Shown piece after piece: positions 51,418 to 61,187 of a stretch of DNA of 64,000 nucleotides. A program made the translations under genes and the position numbers. The first letter of the stretch is position 1. Each line of letters begins with the position of its first letter. The notes beneath the pieces are model-generated. The model saw only the letters and a program-made list of their open reading frames with translations. It was not told where the DNA came from and searched no databases. This stretch comes from JBBQFI01 sp038321775 (GTDB lineage Bacteria; Verrucomicrobiota; Verrucomicrobiia; Chthoniobacterales; UBA10450). The stretch covers positions 1-64,000 of the forward strand of contig JBBQFI010000006.1 of assembly GCA_038321775.1 (NCBI GenBank), read 5' to 3'.

Positions 51418-52524
51418 TTAGTTGCTGACGGGAACGACGGGCGGCGCGGGCGATTTGCTCGGAGCGGTGGAATCGCGCGCCATCAGCTCGCCGGAAGTTG
51501 CGCGACGATAATCGGCGGCGAGCATTGGGCGCGTCTTCTTGTCCGCGAGATCGCGATAGCCGTCGATGCCGTCGCAAATCGATTGCGCGAGTTTGCCGCG
51601 CCAATCTTTATTCGCGATGAGGCGGCTCTCGCCGCGCTCGGTGAGAAATCCGCCTTCGATGAGAACAGCGGGAGTTTTCGTCAGGCGCAAGACGGCGAAA
51701 CGCGCGCGCTTAATGCCGCGATCGAATTCGTCGAGATGCCCGACTAACGAATGATAAATACTCGCGGAAAGTTCGATGCTCTGCGCGTCGAACGGACTGC
51801 CGTTCTGGCGATTGATAAAGCTGAGAGCGAGACCGTCGTCCTGCGATGAAGGCGAACCGACCGGCGTGAGCGAATAGATTTCAAAACCGTTCGCGTCGGC
51901 GTTCCGATCGGTCGCATTAAAATGAATGCTGACGAAGACGGAATCTTTTTGTGCATTGGCGATGCGCGCGCGCAATTCCAAGGGAACGAAGACGTCGCTC
52001 TCTCGCGTCATGATTACCTTGAATCCTTTGGCCTGAAGCAGCGGGCGCAGTTGGCGCGCGACATCGAGTGCGAAATCTTTCTCGCATCCGTAACCGCTGG
52101 TCGCGCCTTTGTCGTAACCGCCGTGGCCGGGATCGAGCACGATCGTCTTCACTTTGCCGAGGTTCGGAATCATTTGCGGACGCAATTGCGGCTCCAAAGT
52201 TTTCGCAAGATCGACGCGCGAGATCATGAGTTTTCCGTCCTTCTCGATGACGGGAAAGGAAAGCCAGTTGCGCACGCCGTTAACCATGATCTCCCGGCTG
52301 TCGAAGCGCGCTTCGATTTCGCTGTGCTCGTTCCCAAGCCGCACTTTCTTGAGCAAGGGATCGGCGACGGAAGAGAGATGATAAAACGTCGCAATGTTAT
52401 CGAGGGTGAGATAATCGCGATTGCCGACTTTGACGACCTGCCAGTCAGACGCGGACTTGGCCACGGCCAAATGCGTGGCAAGCGCGCAAATGAGAAAAGC
52501 CAGGAGTTTCGGCAAACGGATCAT
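51418..52524 (-). CDS. N-acetylmuramoyl-L-alanine amidase (Amidase_3)
   Basis: A 368-residue exported protein (start MIRLPKLLAFLICALATHL, signal ending near AVAKS). Residues about 25-120 form a copper-amine-oxidase-N-like beta domain; the amidase domain follows: IVLDPGHGGYDKGA (zinc His), TRESDVFVPLELRARIAN, SIHFNA (His) and ALIEGGFL-type Glu in AVLIEGGFLTE. It cleaves the stem peptide from glycan strands. The C-terminus is proline-rich. Confidence 0.9.
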   Translation of the reverse strand: MIRLPKLLAFLICALATHLAVAKSASDWQVVKVGNRDYLTLDNIATFYHLSSVADPLLKKVRLGNEHSEIEARFDSREIMVNGVRNWLSFPVIEKDGKLMISRVDLAKTLEPQLRPQMIPNLGKVKTIVLDPGHGGYDKGATSGYGCEKDFALDVARQLRPLLQAKGFKVIMTRESDVFVPLELRARIANAQKDSVFVSIHFNATDRNADANGFEIYSLTPVGSPSSQDDGLALSFINRQNGSPFDAQSIELSASIYHSLVGHLDEFDRGIKRARFAVLRLTKTPAVLIEGGFLTERGESRLIANKDWRGKLAQSICDGIDGYRDLADKKTRPMLAADYRRATSGELMARDSTAPSKSPAPPVVPVSN

Positions 52525-52657
52525 GCGAGCCTCTATTATGGGACATTCGCCCCGTTCTGGCAATGGGGAGTTAAATCGCGATTTTCTTTAACTTCCGTCA
52601 CTTTTTTGAGAATCTGTCCCGCCAAATCTCGTATTAAATATAGGGAGAATATCATCT

Positions 52658-53569
52658 ATGCCTTACACACGAATCACTTCGCGATTATTCACATATGTCG
52701 CTCTGACCCTCGCCGGCTCGGCTTTCTGCCATACGGCGATTGCCGCCACGGCCTGCGTCTGGCGGGTTACTAATGTTCCTGTGCCTTTTTATCTGGTGGG
52801 CACAATGCATGCGTTAGCCAGCGCCGATTACCCTTTACCCGAGGCGTATTATCAAGCGTTACACGAATCCAAGCGCCTGATCTTTGAGCTAAAGCCGGAT
52901 CCCAAAAGCGATTACCCGCGGAAATTTGCCGCTGCGGCTGTCTATCCAAAAGGAGACTATATCCAGCGTCATATTCACCCGAAAACCTGGGCGATTCTTT
53001 CCCGCGCTTACCGCGGTTCGAGCTATTTTGGGAAAACTTTTACTATGGGAGACTATTATATAGACAGCATTGAAAAACTTCGGCCATGGGCGGTGGCGTA
53101 TTTTATTTGGGGCATTCGGGGGTATAGCGACGTCTACGGCGAGTACGGGGTAGATGATTACCTCGCTTATCAAGCAAAGCGTTTCCACAAAGAAGTCGCT
53201 GGAATCGAAAGCGATAATGAACATATCGCTGTCTTAGCCGATTTTTCAGAAATCGAGTCGGAACTAACCCTGGTTGAAGCGATTGTTCGCGGAGACAAGC
53301 GACGGGACGATTACAATGCAGCTCGTGCCGCTTGGAAACGCGGTGATATAGAAGCTTTGAGGGCAGTTGATCAGCGAAGCCGCAATTTAAATCCAGGTGC
53401 GGATGTAAGGCTTCTCGATGAGCGGAATGTGCGATGGATTCCGCGAATCAAAGCAGAAATGAAAACGGGTGTACCAACCTCCCTCGTGGTGGGAGCCGGT
53501 CATTTCATGGGACCAAATGGTGTCGTGGAATTATTGAAACGAAGCGGTTACAAGGTCGAGCAACTCTAG
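52658..53569 (+). CDS. TraB/GumN-family exported protein
   Basis: A 303-residue protein with a signal peptide (SRLFTYVALTLAGSAF to IAATA). FYLVGTMHALASADYPLP contains the TraB/GumN GTxH motif, and the C-terminal TSLVVGAGHFMGPNGVVELL is the second conserved region. Proposed metalloprotease-like fold of unclear function. Divergent from the amidase. Confidence 0.82.
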   Translation: MPYTRITSRLFTYVALTLAGSAFCHTAIAATACVWRVTNVPVPFYLVGTMHALASADYPLPEAYYQALHESKRLIFELKPDPKSDYPRKFAAAAVYPKGDYIQRHIHPKTWAILSRAYRGSSYFGKTFTMGDYYIDSIEKLRPWAVAYFIWGIRGYSDVYGEYGVDDYLAYQAKRFHKEVAGIESDNEHIAVLADFSEIESELTLVEAIVRGDKRRDDYNAARAAWKRGDIEALRAVDQRSRNLNPGADVRLLDERNVRWIPRIKAEMKTGVPTSLVVGAGHFMGPNGVVELLKRSGYKVEQL

Positions 53570-53836
53570 ATCGGCCAAGCAACTTGCGTTCTGAAATCGG
53601 GACGGCGAAATCACGGAATTGATTCGCCGATGACGGCGGTATCGCTGACACACTTTTGTAACTCGCTCTCACCCAGCGCAGTTTACAAATTGGTGCGAGT
53701 GGCACGAGCCGTGCGATATTGCCGGACGTTCTGACGCCGATCATTCGACGTCATACGTTCAATCAACCCGCAGCTAACGATTGGTTCGAGAGGCGCTTTG
53801 CATCTCACGTCACGTCGTTATCTCTCAATACAACTT

Positions 53837-56050
53837 ATGATTAAATCACTTCTTTTAACGTTGGCCTGCTCGTTAGGCTTAATCACTTTGCGCGCGCAGA
53901 CCGAACCGGAAAAATCACCCGCTGCGCCGGAGGCATCACGTCCGCCTACCATGCACGATGCCGCGCACGCGCCAAAAAACGAACCGCCACCGATCGCGCC
54001 TGGTTCAAAAGCAGAAGCGAAGACCGAGCCGGGCGCGAAGCCAAAAATCGATAAGAACCCGCCGGCGTTCGACACTAAGAACATGGATACGTCGGTCAAA
54101 CCCGGCGACGATTTTTTCGAGTACGCGAATGGCGGTTGGCTCAAGCGCACGCCGATCCCACCGGAGTACGCGCGCTGGGGAAGTTTCAATGAACTGATCG
54201 AAAAGAATAACGACGCGTTGCATGGGATCGCGCAAAAGGCGGCCGAGGTCGCGCCCAAAGAAGCGGGCAAAGATAAAATAGAAAAAGCGGCATCGGCCGA
54301 TCTGCAAAAAGTCGGCGACTTTTATGCGAGCGGCATGGACGAGAAGAAAATCAACGCCGCGCGCGTGAAGCCATTGCAGGATGAATTCAAACGCATCGAC
54401 GCGATGAAAGATGCGAACGATCTCGCAAAAGAGGTCGGGCATCTGCACAGCATGGGAGTCGGCGCGGTCTTCGGTTTCACTTCCGGACAGGACGACAAAA
54501 ACAGCACAATGGTGATCGCGCAGGCGTTTCAAGGCGGGCTCGGGATGCCGGACCGCGATTATTACACGAAGGACGATGAGGCTTCGAAAAAATTGCGCGA
54601 ACAGTACGTCGCGCACGTGACGAAAATGTTCACGCTCCTCGGCGATTCCAAAGACGTGGCGGCGAAGAACGCAAAGACCGTGATGAACATCGAAACATCA
54701 TTGGCGAAGCCGGCGCGCACGCGAGTGGAATTGCGCGATCCGCAAAAGAATTACAACAAAATGTCGGCGAACGATCTGCAGAAGCTCACGCCGGATTTTA
54801 ACTGGAGCGATTATTTTACGGCAACGAACCTGCCGGTCGCTGGCGATATCGATGTCGGTCAGCCGGATTTCTTCAAAGCGGCAAATGACGTTTTGAAAAC
54901 TGTTTCGCTCGACGATTGGAAAACTTATCTGCGCTGGCATCTCGTGCATGGCGAAGCGCCCACGCTCTCGATCGATTTCGACAAGGAGAATTTCGATTTC
55001 TTCGGCAAAACGCTCACCGGCGTGAAGGAGCAGAAGCCGCGATGGAAACGCGTCGTGAGTGCGACGGATAACGAATTAGGCGAAGCGCTCGGCAAACTTT
55101 ACGTGGCCGATAATTTTCCACCACAGGCAAAAGAGCGTGCGCTGGAGATGATCAACAATCTGAAAGAAGCGCTCGCGGAAGACATCAAATCGCTCGACTG
55201 GATGGACGACGCCACGAAACAGGAAGCGCTGAAAAAACTCGCGGCGTTCTCCGTGAAAGTTGGTTACCCGGACAAGTGGCGCGATTACTCGCTGCTGAAA
55301 ATCGATCGCGGTCCATACGTCGTGAATGTGTTGCGGAGCGACGCATTCGAAGTCGCGCGCGAACTGAAGAAAATCGGCAAACCGGTCGATCGCAGTGAAT
55401 GGGGAATGACACCGCCAACAGTGAACGCGTACTACAACCCGACGATGAACGAGATCGTTTTCCCGGCGGGAATTTTGCAGCCGCCATTCTTCAATGCGAA
55501 CGCGGATGATGCGATTAACTATGGCGGGATCGGCGCCGTGATCGGGCACGAGATGACGCACGGCTTCGATGACCAGGGACGTCAGTACGATGCGTCCGGG
55601 AATTTGCGCGATTGGTGGTCGGCTGCGTCGGCGGAAGCGTACACGAAGCGCGCGAAAGAAGTTGTCGATCAATACGCAGCCTACGAGCCGTTGCCGGGAG
55701 AACATCTGAACGGCGAACTGACGCAGGGCGAGAACATTGCCGACATCGGTGGAATAAAAATCGCATATATCGCCTTAAAAAAAGCGCTCGCGAAACATCC
55801 GGAGGACGCCAACAAAAAAATCGACGGCTTTACACCGGAGCAAAGATTCTTCCTGGGCTTCGCTCAGATCTGGCGCGCGAATCAGCGCCCTGAAGAGACG
55901 AAACGCCGCATCATGATGGACCCGCATTCGCCGGGAGAATTCCGTTGCAATGGGCCGCTCTCGAACATGCCGGAATTCGCGCAGGCCTTTGATGTGCCGG
56001 AAGGCTCGAAGATGGTTCGTCCATCGGACAAACGCGCCGCGATTTGGTAA
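53837..56050 (+). CDS. M13-family metallopeptidase (neprilysin-like, PepO type)
   Basis: A 737-residue exported protein starting MIKSLLLTLACSLGLITLRAQ, with a proline-rich linker and then the M13 fold. Zinc site: VIGHEMTHGFDDQGRQYDASG (HExxH) and GENIADIGG (ENxAD). NEIVFPAGILQPPFF and CNGPLSNMPEFAQAF are family hallmarks. It probably degrades peptides in the periplasm. A TCGTTAGGC word lies in the signal-peptide codons. Confidence 0.93.
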   Translation: MIKSLLLTLACSLGLITLRAQTEPEKSPAAPEASRPPTMHDAAHAPKNEPPPIAPGSKAEAKTEPGAKPKIDKNPPAFDTKNMDTSVKPGDDFFEYANGGWLKRTPIPPEYARWGSFNELIEKNNDALHGIAQKAAEVAPKEAGKDKIEKAASADLQKVGDFYASGMDEKKINAARVKPLQDEFKRIDAMKDANDLAKEVGHLHSMGVGAVFGFTSGQDDKNSTMVIAQAFQGGLGMPDRDYYTKDDEASKKLREQYVAHVTKMFTLLGDSKDVAAKNAKTVMNIETSLAKPARTRVELRDPQKNYNKMSANDLQKLTPDFNWSDYFTATNLPVAGDIDVGQPDFFKAANDVLKTVSLDDWKTYLRWHLVHGEAPTLSIDFDKENFDFFGKTLTGVKEQKPRWKRVVSATDNELGEALGKLYVADNFPPQAKERALEMINNLKEALAEDIKSLDWMDDATKQEALKKLAAFSVKVGYPDKWRDYSLLKIDRGPYVVNVLRSDAFEVARELKKIGKPVDRSEWGMTPPTVNAYYNPTMNEIVFPAGILQPPFFNANADDAINYGGIGAVIGHEMTHGFDDQGRQYDASGNLRDWWSAASAEAYTKRAKEVVDQYAAYEPLPGEHLNGELTQGENIADIGGIKIAYIALKKALAKHPEDANKKIDGFTPEQRFFLGFAQIWRANQRPEETKRRIMMDPHSPGEFRCNGPLSNMPEFAQAFDVPEGSKMVRPSDKRAAIW

Positions 56051-56077
56051 TTCGTTAGGCGATCTCGAACATTCAAG

Positions 56078-56113
56078 CCGCCACTCACGCGCATGTGTGA
56101 GTGGCGGTTTTGT
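56078..56113 (+). terminator. Intrinsic terminator after the M13 peptidase
   Basis: Perfect 11-bp stem CCGCCACTCAC with GTGAGTGGCGG around an 8-base loop, followed by TTTTGTTT. Confidence 0.88.
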
Positions 56114-56141
56114 TTGCGTCGCTTGTGATTCTGCCTCCCAC

Positions 56142-56228
56142 GCGGTCATCCTGAGCGAAGCGAAGGACCTCGCGAGCGTCCGATCCGATTTCGTGAGATT
56201 CCTTTCGCGTTCCCTCGGGATGACCGCA
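56142..56228. repeat. Dispersed palindrome, GCGGTCATCCTGAGCGAAG type
   Basis: Left end GCGGTCATCCTGAGCG and right end CCTCGGGATGACCGC are inverted repeats around an internal part with GAAGCGAAGGAC. This is a widespread type of bacterial intergenic repeat. Confidence 0.7.
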
Positions 56229-56241
56229 CACTTGAGGCAAC

Positions 56242-56308
56242 GTGGGAGCGGCCTTAGTGCCGCGATTGAACGAGCACAAATCTATCGGGGCACTGAGGCC
56301 CCTCCCAC
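56242..56308. repeat. REP-like palindrome, GTGGGAGCGGCC family (complete copy)
   Basis: Arms GTGGGAGCGGCCTTAGTGCC and GCACTGAGGCCCCTCCCAC around a loop of about 28 bases. Confidence 0.7.
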
Positions 56309-56311
56309 TTT

Positions 56312-56644
56312 TTATTCCTTCGCGATCTTGCCGCCCCAGGAAAGTATCTTTGCTTTCGTGCCGGCGGCTTCGGCTTCTTTGATGTCGCCGTTGCGGTTGT
56401 AAAAAAGCGAAAGACTGGTCCAGCCGATTTGGTCGTTAGGCCGCAACTCCGTTGCCTTTTTTCCGGCTTCGATCGCTTCGGGGAAGCGGCCAACCTTCAT
56501 CAGCGCCATGCCGAGTGCGTGCCAGCCATCGAAAAACTCAGGATCCAATTCGACGCAGCCGCGATATTTTTCGACGGCGCTTTCCAATTCTCCAATCGCA
56601 AGATCGCCATTCGCGTCGTCGAAAAGTTCGTCGAGCGTGGGCAT
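56312..56644 (-). CDS. Small TPR protein
   Basis: A 110-residue protein with two to three tetratricopeptide repeats (AIGELESAVEKYRGCVELDP, then WHALGMALMKVGRFPEAIE, then LSLFYNRNGDIKEA). No signal peptide. It starts 6 bp after the isomerase stop on the same strand, so it is probably co-transcribed with the PpiD-like gene. Confidence 0.8.
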   Translation of the reverse strand: MPTLDELFDDANGDLAIGELESAVEKYRGCVELDPEFFDGWHALGMALMKVGRFPEAIEAGKKATELRPNDQIGWTSLSLFYNRNGDIKEAEAAGTKAKILSWGGKIAKE

Positions 56645-56650
56645 GCTCGC

Positions 56651-58174
56651 CTATCCTGCGGCCAATTGGAAATTCGCGTCACGCCGGCGATCGCGCAGCC
56701 ATTCGTAGAAAACAACGCGCTGCATCGCGTCCTGCATGCGGCTATCGAGCATCGGTCGCTGCTTCGCGTAATCGCCTTCGTCGATCGGTTCGCGCTTTTC
56801 CAAAACCGCAATCAAACCGCCATCTGCTGTCGGGACGAATTGCGAAACTTCGCCGGCCTTTAATTCCGCGGTTGATTCTTTGATCGATACCAGATCGGGC
56901 GCTTCCGGCTTGTCTTTCTTCGCTTGTAGTTGCAGGGGCGAATCATCCATTTGCGAGAATGTCGGGATCGCTTCCGCTTTTAAACCGGCATCTTGAATCG
57001 CTTTGTCGGCGGGAGTTCCGGCCTTCAGTTTTTCCGCGATCTTGCTTCGTGCTTCCGCTGCCTTACTCGCGAGCATTTGCTGGACTCGCTCCTGCTTGAG
57101 CGATTCCACAATTTTCGGTTTCGCTTCTTCCAACGACACTGGACGCGAAGCCGTTATACCGGCGAGATGAAAAATGTAGAATCCATCCGCGCTTTGTACG
57201 GCATCGCTGGTTGGTTGTTCGTTTGTGAGTTGGAACGCCGTTTGCGCAAGTTGCGGATCGGCCTTCAGCAACGGATCCGGTACGGCCGCACTAAATTCGC
57301 CGGTCTCCTTCACTGGCGCATTGAACTTGGCGGCGACTTGTTTGAAATCGGCGCCTTTAGCGAGGAGAGCCTGTGTGAAATCGTTCGCCTTATCGGCTAA
57401 TTGCTGCAACACATCGATCCGCGCTTTGTCCTTCAGCTTCTTTTGTTCGTCGGTAAGAGCGAAGTTCACAAAATCCACTTTGCGCGTCTCATCAGTTTTC
57501 AGCTCGGCCTTGTGCGTTTCGTAATATTTCGCAACGTCCGCGTCGCTGATGTTGATGTCCTTCGCAAAATCCTCTTTATGAAATCGAACGACGACGACGT
57601 GCATTTTTCCGAACGCCTCCTCGTAATTGGTGCGGCTTTCCGAATCGGCCACACGCACGCCGTTGCCGATCAGTTGTTTGATGCGACTGAGAATTAGCTG
57701 ATCGCCCGCGAGCTCTTCAATCTGCGCTTCGTTGAATCCGAGCGACGGCAGCACGTTTTGCGTGAAGTCCGTGTACTTCTTGAGATCGAAACCACCTTCG
57801 CCCTGGAACACGCGAAACGTTTTCACAACCTCGGCGACCTCGGAGGAAGTAGGATGAATGCCCAGCTTTTCCGCTTCGTGCTGGAGGATCAATCGATTAG
57901 CCGCGAATTCGTTGAAGGCTTCGTTTTCGCTGTTAGCGCCCGCGACCAGATCCTGCAGCAGCGTAAACATGCCGAGCTCGCGCGCGAGATTAAACAGACG
58001 CACGCTGCGCTGGAACTCGATCCGGCTGATGTTGCGATCGTAAATGCGACCGAACAAATCCGAATGCACCGCGCCGTAATCCGGCCGCTGGACGAAATAG
58101 AAAATGAACGGGATCGCGAGGATCGCGATTACAATCATCAGCCATTGCCGATGTTTGCGCAGAATTGTCATCAT
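56651..58174 (-). CDS. PpiD/SurA-like membrane-anchored peptidyl-prolyl isomerase
   Basis: 507 residues from the ATG at 58174 (16 further codons upstream are open). A single N-terminal membrane helix (HRQWLMIVIAILAIPFIFYF) anchors a periplasmic chain with an SurA_N-like helical domain (about 40-190), a parvulin-type region (about 210-380), and a coiled C-terminal tail. It would assist folding of exported proteins. Architecture, rather than active-site residues, supports PpiD. Confidence 0.78.
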   Translation of the reverse strand: MMTILRKHRQWLMIVIAILAIPFIFYFVQRPDYGAVHSDLFGRIYDRNISRIEFQRSVRLFNLARELGMFTLLQDLVAGANSENEAFNEFAANRLILQHEAEKLGIHPTSSEVAEVVKTFRVFQGEGGFDLKKYTDFTQNVLPSLGFNEAQIEELAGDQLILSRIKQLIGNGVRVADSESRTNYEEAFGKMHVVVVRFHKEDFAKDINISDADVAKYYETHKAELKTDETRKVDFVNFALTDEQKKLKDKARIDVLQQLADKANDFTQALLAKGADFKQVAAKFNAPVKETGEFSAAVPDPLLKADPQLAQTAFQLTNEQPTSDAVQSADGFYIFHLAGITASRPVSLEEAKPKIVESLKQERVQQMLASKAAEARSKIAEKLKAGTPADKAIQDAGLKAEAIPTFSQMDDSPLQLQAKKDKPEAPDLVSIKESTAELKAGEVSQFVPTADGGLIAVLEKREPIDEGDYAKQRPMLDSRMQDAMQRVVFYEWLRDRRRDANFQLAAG

Positions 58175-58266
58175 AATCTTAAAAGGATTTGTAGCAGCGG
58201 CCGGCGACCGCGCTTGATTCAAATTGAAGGAGCAGAAATTAGCGACGCTCCGCTACAAGTAAATGC

Positions 58267-59346
58267 TCAATCGCCAAAGGAAATTTTGACGTCGCGCGCG
58301 GTCTGCACCATTTCGCCATCAGGCGGAACGAGACGAAGACGATTCACCGCGTCGGCGATCGGCACATGTTTCACCTGATAATTTTGATAGCTCACCATCG
58401 AACCGAATTGCTGGTCCTTAATTAACTGCACGGCTTTCACGCCGAAACGTGTGCCGAGAATTCTGTCGAGCGTGGTCGGCGCGCCACCGCGTTGCAGATG
58501 ACCAAGAACACATGCGCGCGTTTCTTTTCCGGTGCGCACCGCGATTTCCCGCGCTACGATCTCGCCGATTCCGCCGAGACGAAACTCGCCGTCTTCCATC
58601 TCGCGTTTGACCTGCTGGCCATCTTTCGCGCGCGCACCTTCCGCGACGACGACGAGCGTGCTCAAATGATCTTCCGCATCGCGCTTCTTGATCGCGGAGG
58701 CGATCTTGTCGTAGTCGAACGGAATTTCGGGAACCAAAATAATATCGGCGCCGCCAGCGATTCCTCCATGAAGCGCAATCCAACCGGCGTGACGCCCCAT
58801 TACTTCTACGACCATGACGCGTTTATGACTGCTCGCAGTGGTATGCAGCCGATCGAGCGCGTCCATTACCGTCGCGACCGCCGAATCGAAACCGAACGTC
58901 ATCGCTGTTGCTTCCAAATCGTTGTCGATTGTTTTGGGCACGCCGATGCAGTTGATGCCGGCTTCCTGAAGTTGCAGCGCAGTCGTCATCGAGCCATCGC
59001 CACCGACGATGATGAGCGCTTCGATTCCCAGTTCTTTCAAAACATTGCGTGATTGCTCGATCACTTCCGCGGAAACCGTGGCGCGATCGCCGGCTCCGAC
59101 TTTCGCGATGAAGTGCCCTCGATTGGTGGTCCCGATGATGGTGCCGCCGAGGGACATGATCCCCTCGGTGGTTTTTTGATCGAGGACGATGTAATGGGCC
59201 GGCGGAAGCAATCCTTCGAAGCCGTCGCGAAATCCGATGACTTCCCAGCCAAGTTTTTCGGCAGCGAGAACAACACCGCGCAAAACTGCATTCAGCCCGG
59301 GACAGTCACCACCGCTCGTCAGAACGCCGATGCGTGGCTTTGCCAT
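58267..59346 (-). CDS. pfkA: 6-phosphofructokinase
   Basis: A 359-residue PfkA-family protein that phosphorylates fructose 6-phosphate. GGDCPGLNA is the N-terminal signature, GGDGS (115-119) the nucleotide loop, PKTIDND (137-143) the catalytic region with D141, and MGRHAGW binds the sugar phosphate. The glycine in GGDGS favours ATP, while the lysine in PKTIDND is the residue usual in PPi enzymes; this G/K combination occurs in group III ATP-PFKs such as those of Streptomyces. Confidence 0.92.
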   Translation of the reverse strand: MAKPRIGVLTSGGDCPGLNAVLRGVVLAAEKLGWEVIGFRDGFEGLLPPAHYIVLDQKTTEGIMSLGGTIIGTTNRGHFIAKVGAGDRATVSAEVIEQSRNVLKELGIEALIIVGGDGSMTTALQLQEAGINCIGVPKTIDNDLEATAMTFGFDSAVATVMDALDRLHTTASSHKRVMVVEVMGRHAGWIALHGGIAGGADIILVPEIPFDYDKIASAIKKRDAEDHLSTLVVVAEGARAKDGQQVKREMEDGEFRLGGIGEIVAREIAVRTGKETRACVLGHLQRGGAPTTLDRILGTRFGVKAVQLIKDQQFGSMVSYQNYQVKHVPIADAVNRLRLVPPDGEMVQTARDVKISFGD

Positions 59347-59355
59347 GAATGCAAT

Positions 59356-60306
59356 CTACTCGAGAATTTTTTTCGGATCAGCCAATCGGCCGCCAGCCGA
59401 CCATTGATCGTAGAGCTGCCAGCCGCGCGTGAGAAGTTGCGATCCCTCACCGAAACGATCGGAGCTACCTAACAAGACGACGATGAGGCGACGGGGATAA
59501 ATCTTTGTCACCCCGCCCTGTTGCACAATTTCCGAATCGCGATGCGCAGAGAGAACAAGACAATCGCCCGCGCGCGCGGTGCGGCCGGTCTTCACGCCGT
59601 CAACACCGTTCACGCCCACGAGTTCGTTGGTGTTACGCAAAAGATAGTTCAGGCGATGGCCTCCACGTTGAAAGGAAATCTGACGGGTTTTCTGCGAGAC
59701 ATAAAAACGAAAGCCCGCATTGTTCATCGCGTAACGAGTCATGCGCGCGACATCCGCCGCGGTGGAAAAAGGATGCTCCTTGTCGTCGATTCCTTGCGGA
59801 TTAAGAAAACGCGTTCGCTCCATGCGCAGGTGTTTTCCCAAAGCATTCATCTGTCCGACAAAAACGGCGACCGCATTGGGGCGGGCTTCCGCAGCCGCGG
59901 GAACGACAGATTGCAACGCCTGTCCAACGTGATTTGCCAGGGCATACGCTGCGATGTTGTCCGACTGCACGAGCGCAGCGTAGAGCAAATCTCGCAACGT
60001 CATCGCATCGCCAGGTTGAAAGCCAAGGTAATTTTCGCTCGTTCCGACGAAGGCTTCCGGCGGAATGGTCGCCATCTGATTAAGATTGCCGCCGCGTTTC
60101 GCAGCCCAATCCAGCACTACCATGGCGGTGGCGATCTTTGTGAGACTGCCGATCTGTCGCTTTTGTTTCGATTCGTGCTCGTCGAGCACGTAACCCGTTT
60201 GGGAATCAATGACGAGGTACGCCTGAGCGGCGCAAGCGGTGCGACTTGCTCCCGTCAAAAGAGCAATCGCAGCAAGAAGAGGAAGAAAACGTCTCAAAAA
60301 AATCAC
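59356..60306 (-). CDS. D-alanyl-D-alanine carboxypeptidase (penicillin-binding protein, S11)
   Basis: A 316-residue exported protein (signal LPLLAAIALLTGASRTACA). The three serine-DD-peptidase motifs are all present: SLTK (S54-K57), SDN (114-116) and KTG (238-240). It trims the terminal D-alanine of peptidoglycan stems. The C-terminus lacks the long PBP5 amphipathic anchor, so it may be soluble. It lies 9 bp upstream of pfkA on the same strand. Confidence 0.9.
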   Translation of the reverse strand: MIFLRRFLPLLAAIALLTGASRTACAAQAYLVIDSQTGYVLDEHESKQKRQIGSLTKIATAMVVLDWAAKRGGNLNQMATIPPEAFVGTSENYLGFQPGDAMTLRDLLYAALVQSDNIAAYALANHVGQALQSVVPAAAEARPNAVAVFVGQMNALGKHLRMERTRFLNPQGIDDKEHPFSTAADVARMTRYAMNNAGFRFYVSQKTRQISFQRGGHRLNYLLRNTNELVGVNGVDGVKTGRTARAGDCLVLSAHRDSEIVQQGGVTKIYPRRLIVVLLGSSDRFGEGSQLLTRGWQLYDQWSAGGRLADPKKILE

Positions 60307-60367
60307 GGCGGGACGTTAAGCGAGCGGACTTTATTGGCAACAGCAAACGCGTAACGCGAAGATTCTG

Positions 60368-61045
60368 CTAGCGCAAGGTGACGTCGGCACGAGCCCCGTA
60401 TCGGAAGGGATCCTCGCTCAAGACGAGGTAGACTCGCTCTGCGGCGTTTTTCAAATCGAAGGGCGTCGCCCGTCCGAGGCCGCTCGCACGCAGTGTCCCG
60501 AGTTTTCCCTGAAGCTTGCTGCCACCCGCAAGATCAAATTCGTAAACGACCAAGCCGCGTGAAACATCTGTCACTCGAACATGCAACGCCAGAAACGACC
60601 TGCCAACACCCAGGTTACCGAGGAAAAATCGGCCAACCTGGCTGCCGCCATCTACCACTTGGAATTGGCCGTCGACCAACCAACCGACGGTCGGTTCCTG
60701 GTTTTCTTCGAGGATTCTTGCTGGCGCGATTTTTTCGAGCTGCTCTTTCAAATCAGTGGCAAACGCAACCGGCGTAAGAGCCTTTCGAATCGGCATCTCA
60801 CCTTCTGAGGCCGCGACGTCGCCCTTAAAAATCGCCGTGTCGATGCAAAATGGGCGTATGTAGATCGCGGTCGGATGACTCGAGCCGACACCGCAGTTCA
60901 CCATGTGAACGTCGTTTTGCGATCCGACATCCTTGGCGTCGATCGCCGCGCTGCTGCTTGAAGACCCGACCTCACTTTTGGTGACGTACATGTCAGCGCA
61001 GGAACAAAGAAAAAGGCTACTCGCAATCGCAATCAATGGTTTCAT
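60368..61045 (-). CDS. DUF4410-like lipoprotein
   Basis: A 225-residue protein with lipoprotein signal MKPLIAIASSLFLCSCAD (lipobox LCSC). The mature domain (KEQLEKIAPARILEENQ, then GWLVDGQFQVVDGGSQVGRF, then LALHVRVTDVSRGLVV) fits DUF4410, a periplasmic domain of unknown function. Monocistronic or followed by the carboxypeptidase gene after 60 bp. Confidence 0.7.
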   Translation of the reverse strand: MKPLIAIASSLFLCSCADMYVTKSEVGSSSSSAAIDAKDVGSQNDVHMVNCGVGSSHPTAIYIRPFCIDTAIFKGDVAASEGEMPIRKALTPVAFATDLKEQLEKIAPARILEENQEPTVGWLVDGQFQVVDGGSQVGRFFLGNLGVGRSFLALHVRVTDVSRGLVVYEFDLAGGSKLQGKLGTLRASGLGRATPFDLKNAAERVYLVLSEDPFRYGARADVTLR

Positions 61046-61187
61046 AAATGGTCAATTTCAGGCGCTCGCCAACACGTTCGGAACGGGCCGACGAATCGAT
61101 GATGCTTTTTGATGCAACTCTCGTGCCGCTTTTTAAGAAAATTGCGACCGGCGTTTATCTCGGCGGATCATTGCGATCCGCCAGCGC

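Noticed and set aside
53570..53836. Regulatory features between the TraB-like and M13 genes
   Set aside because: Some short inverted repeats are present, but no promoter, riboswitch or terminator convincing enough to list.
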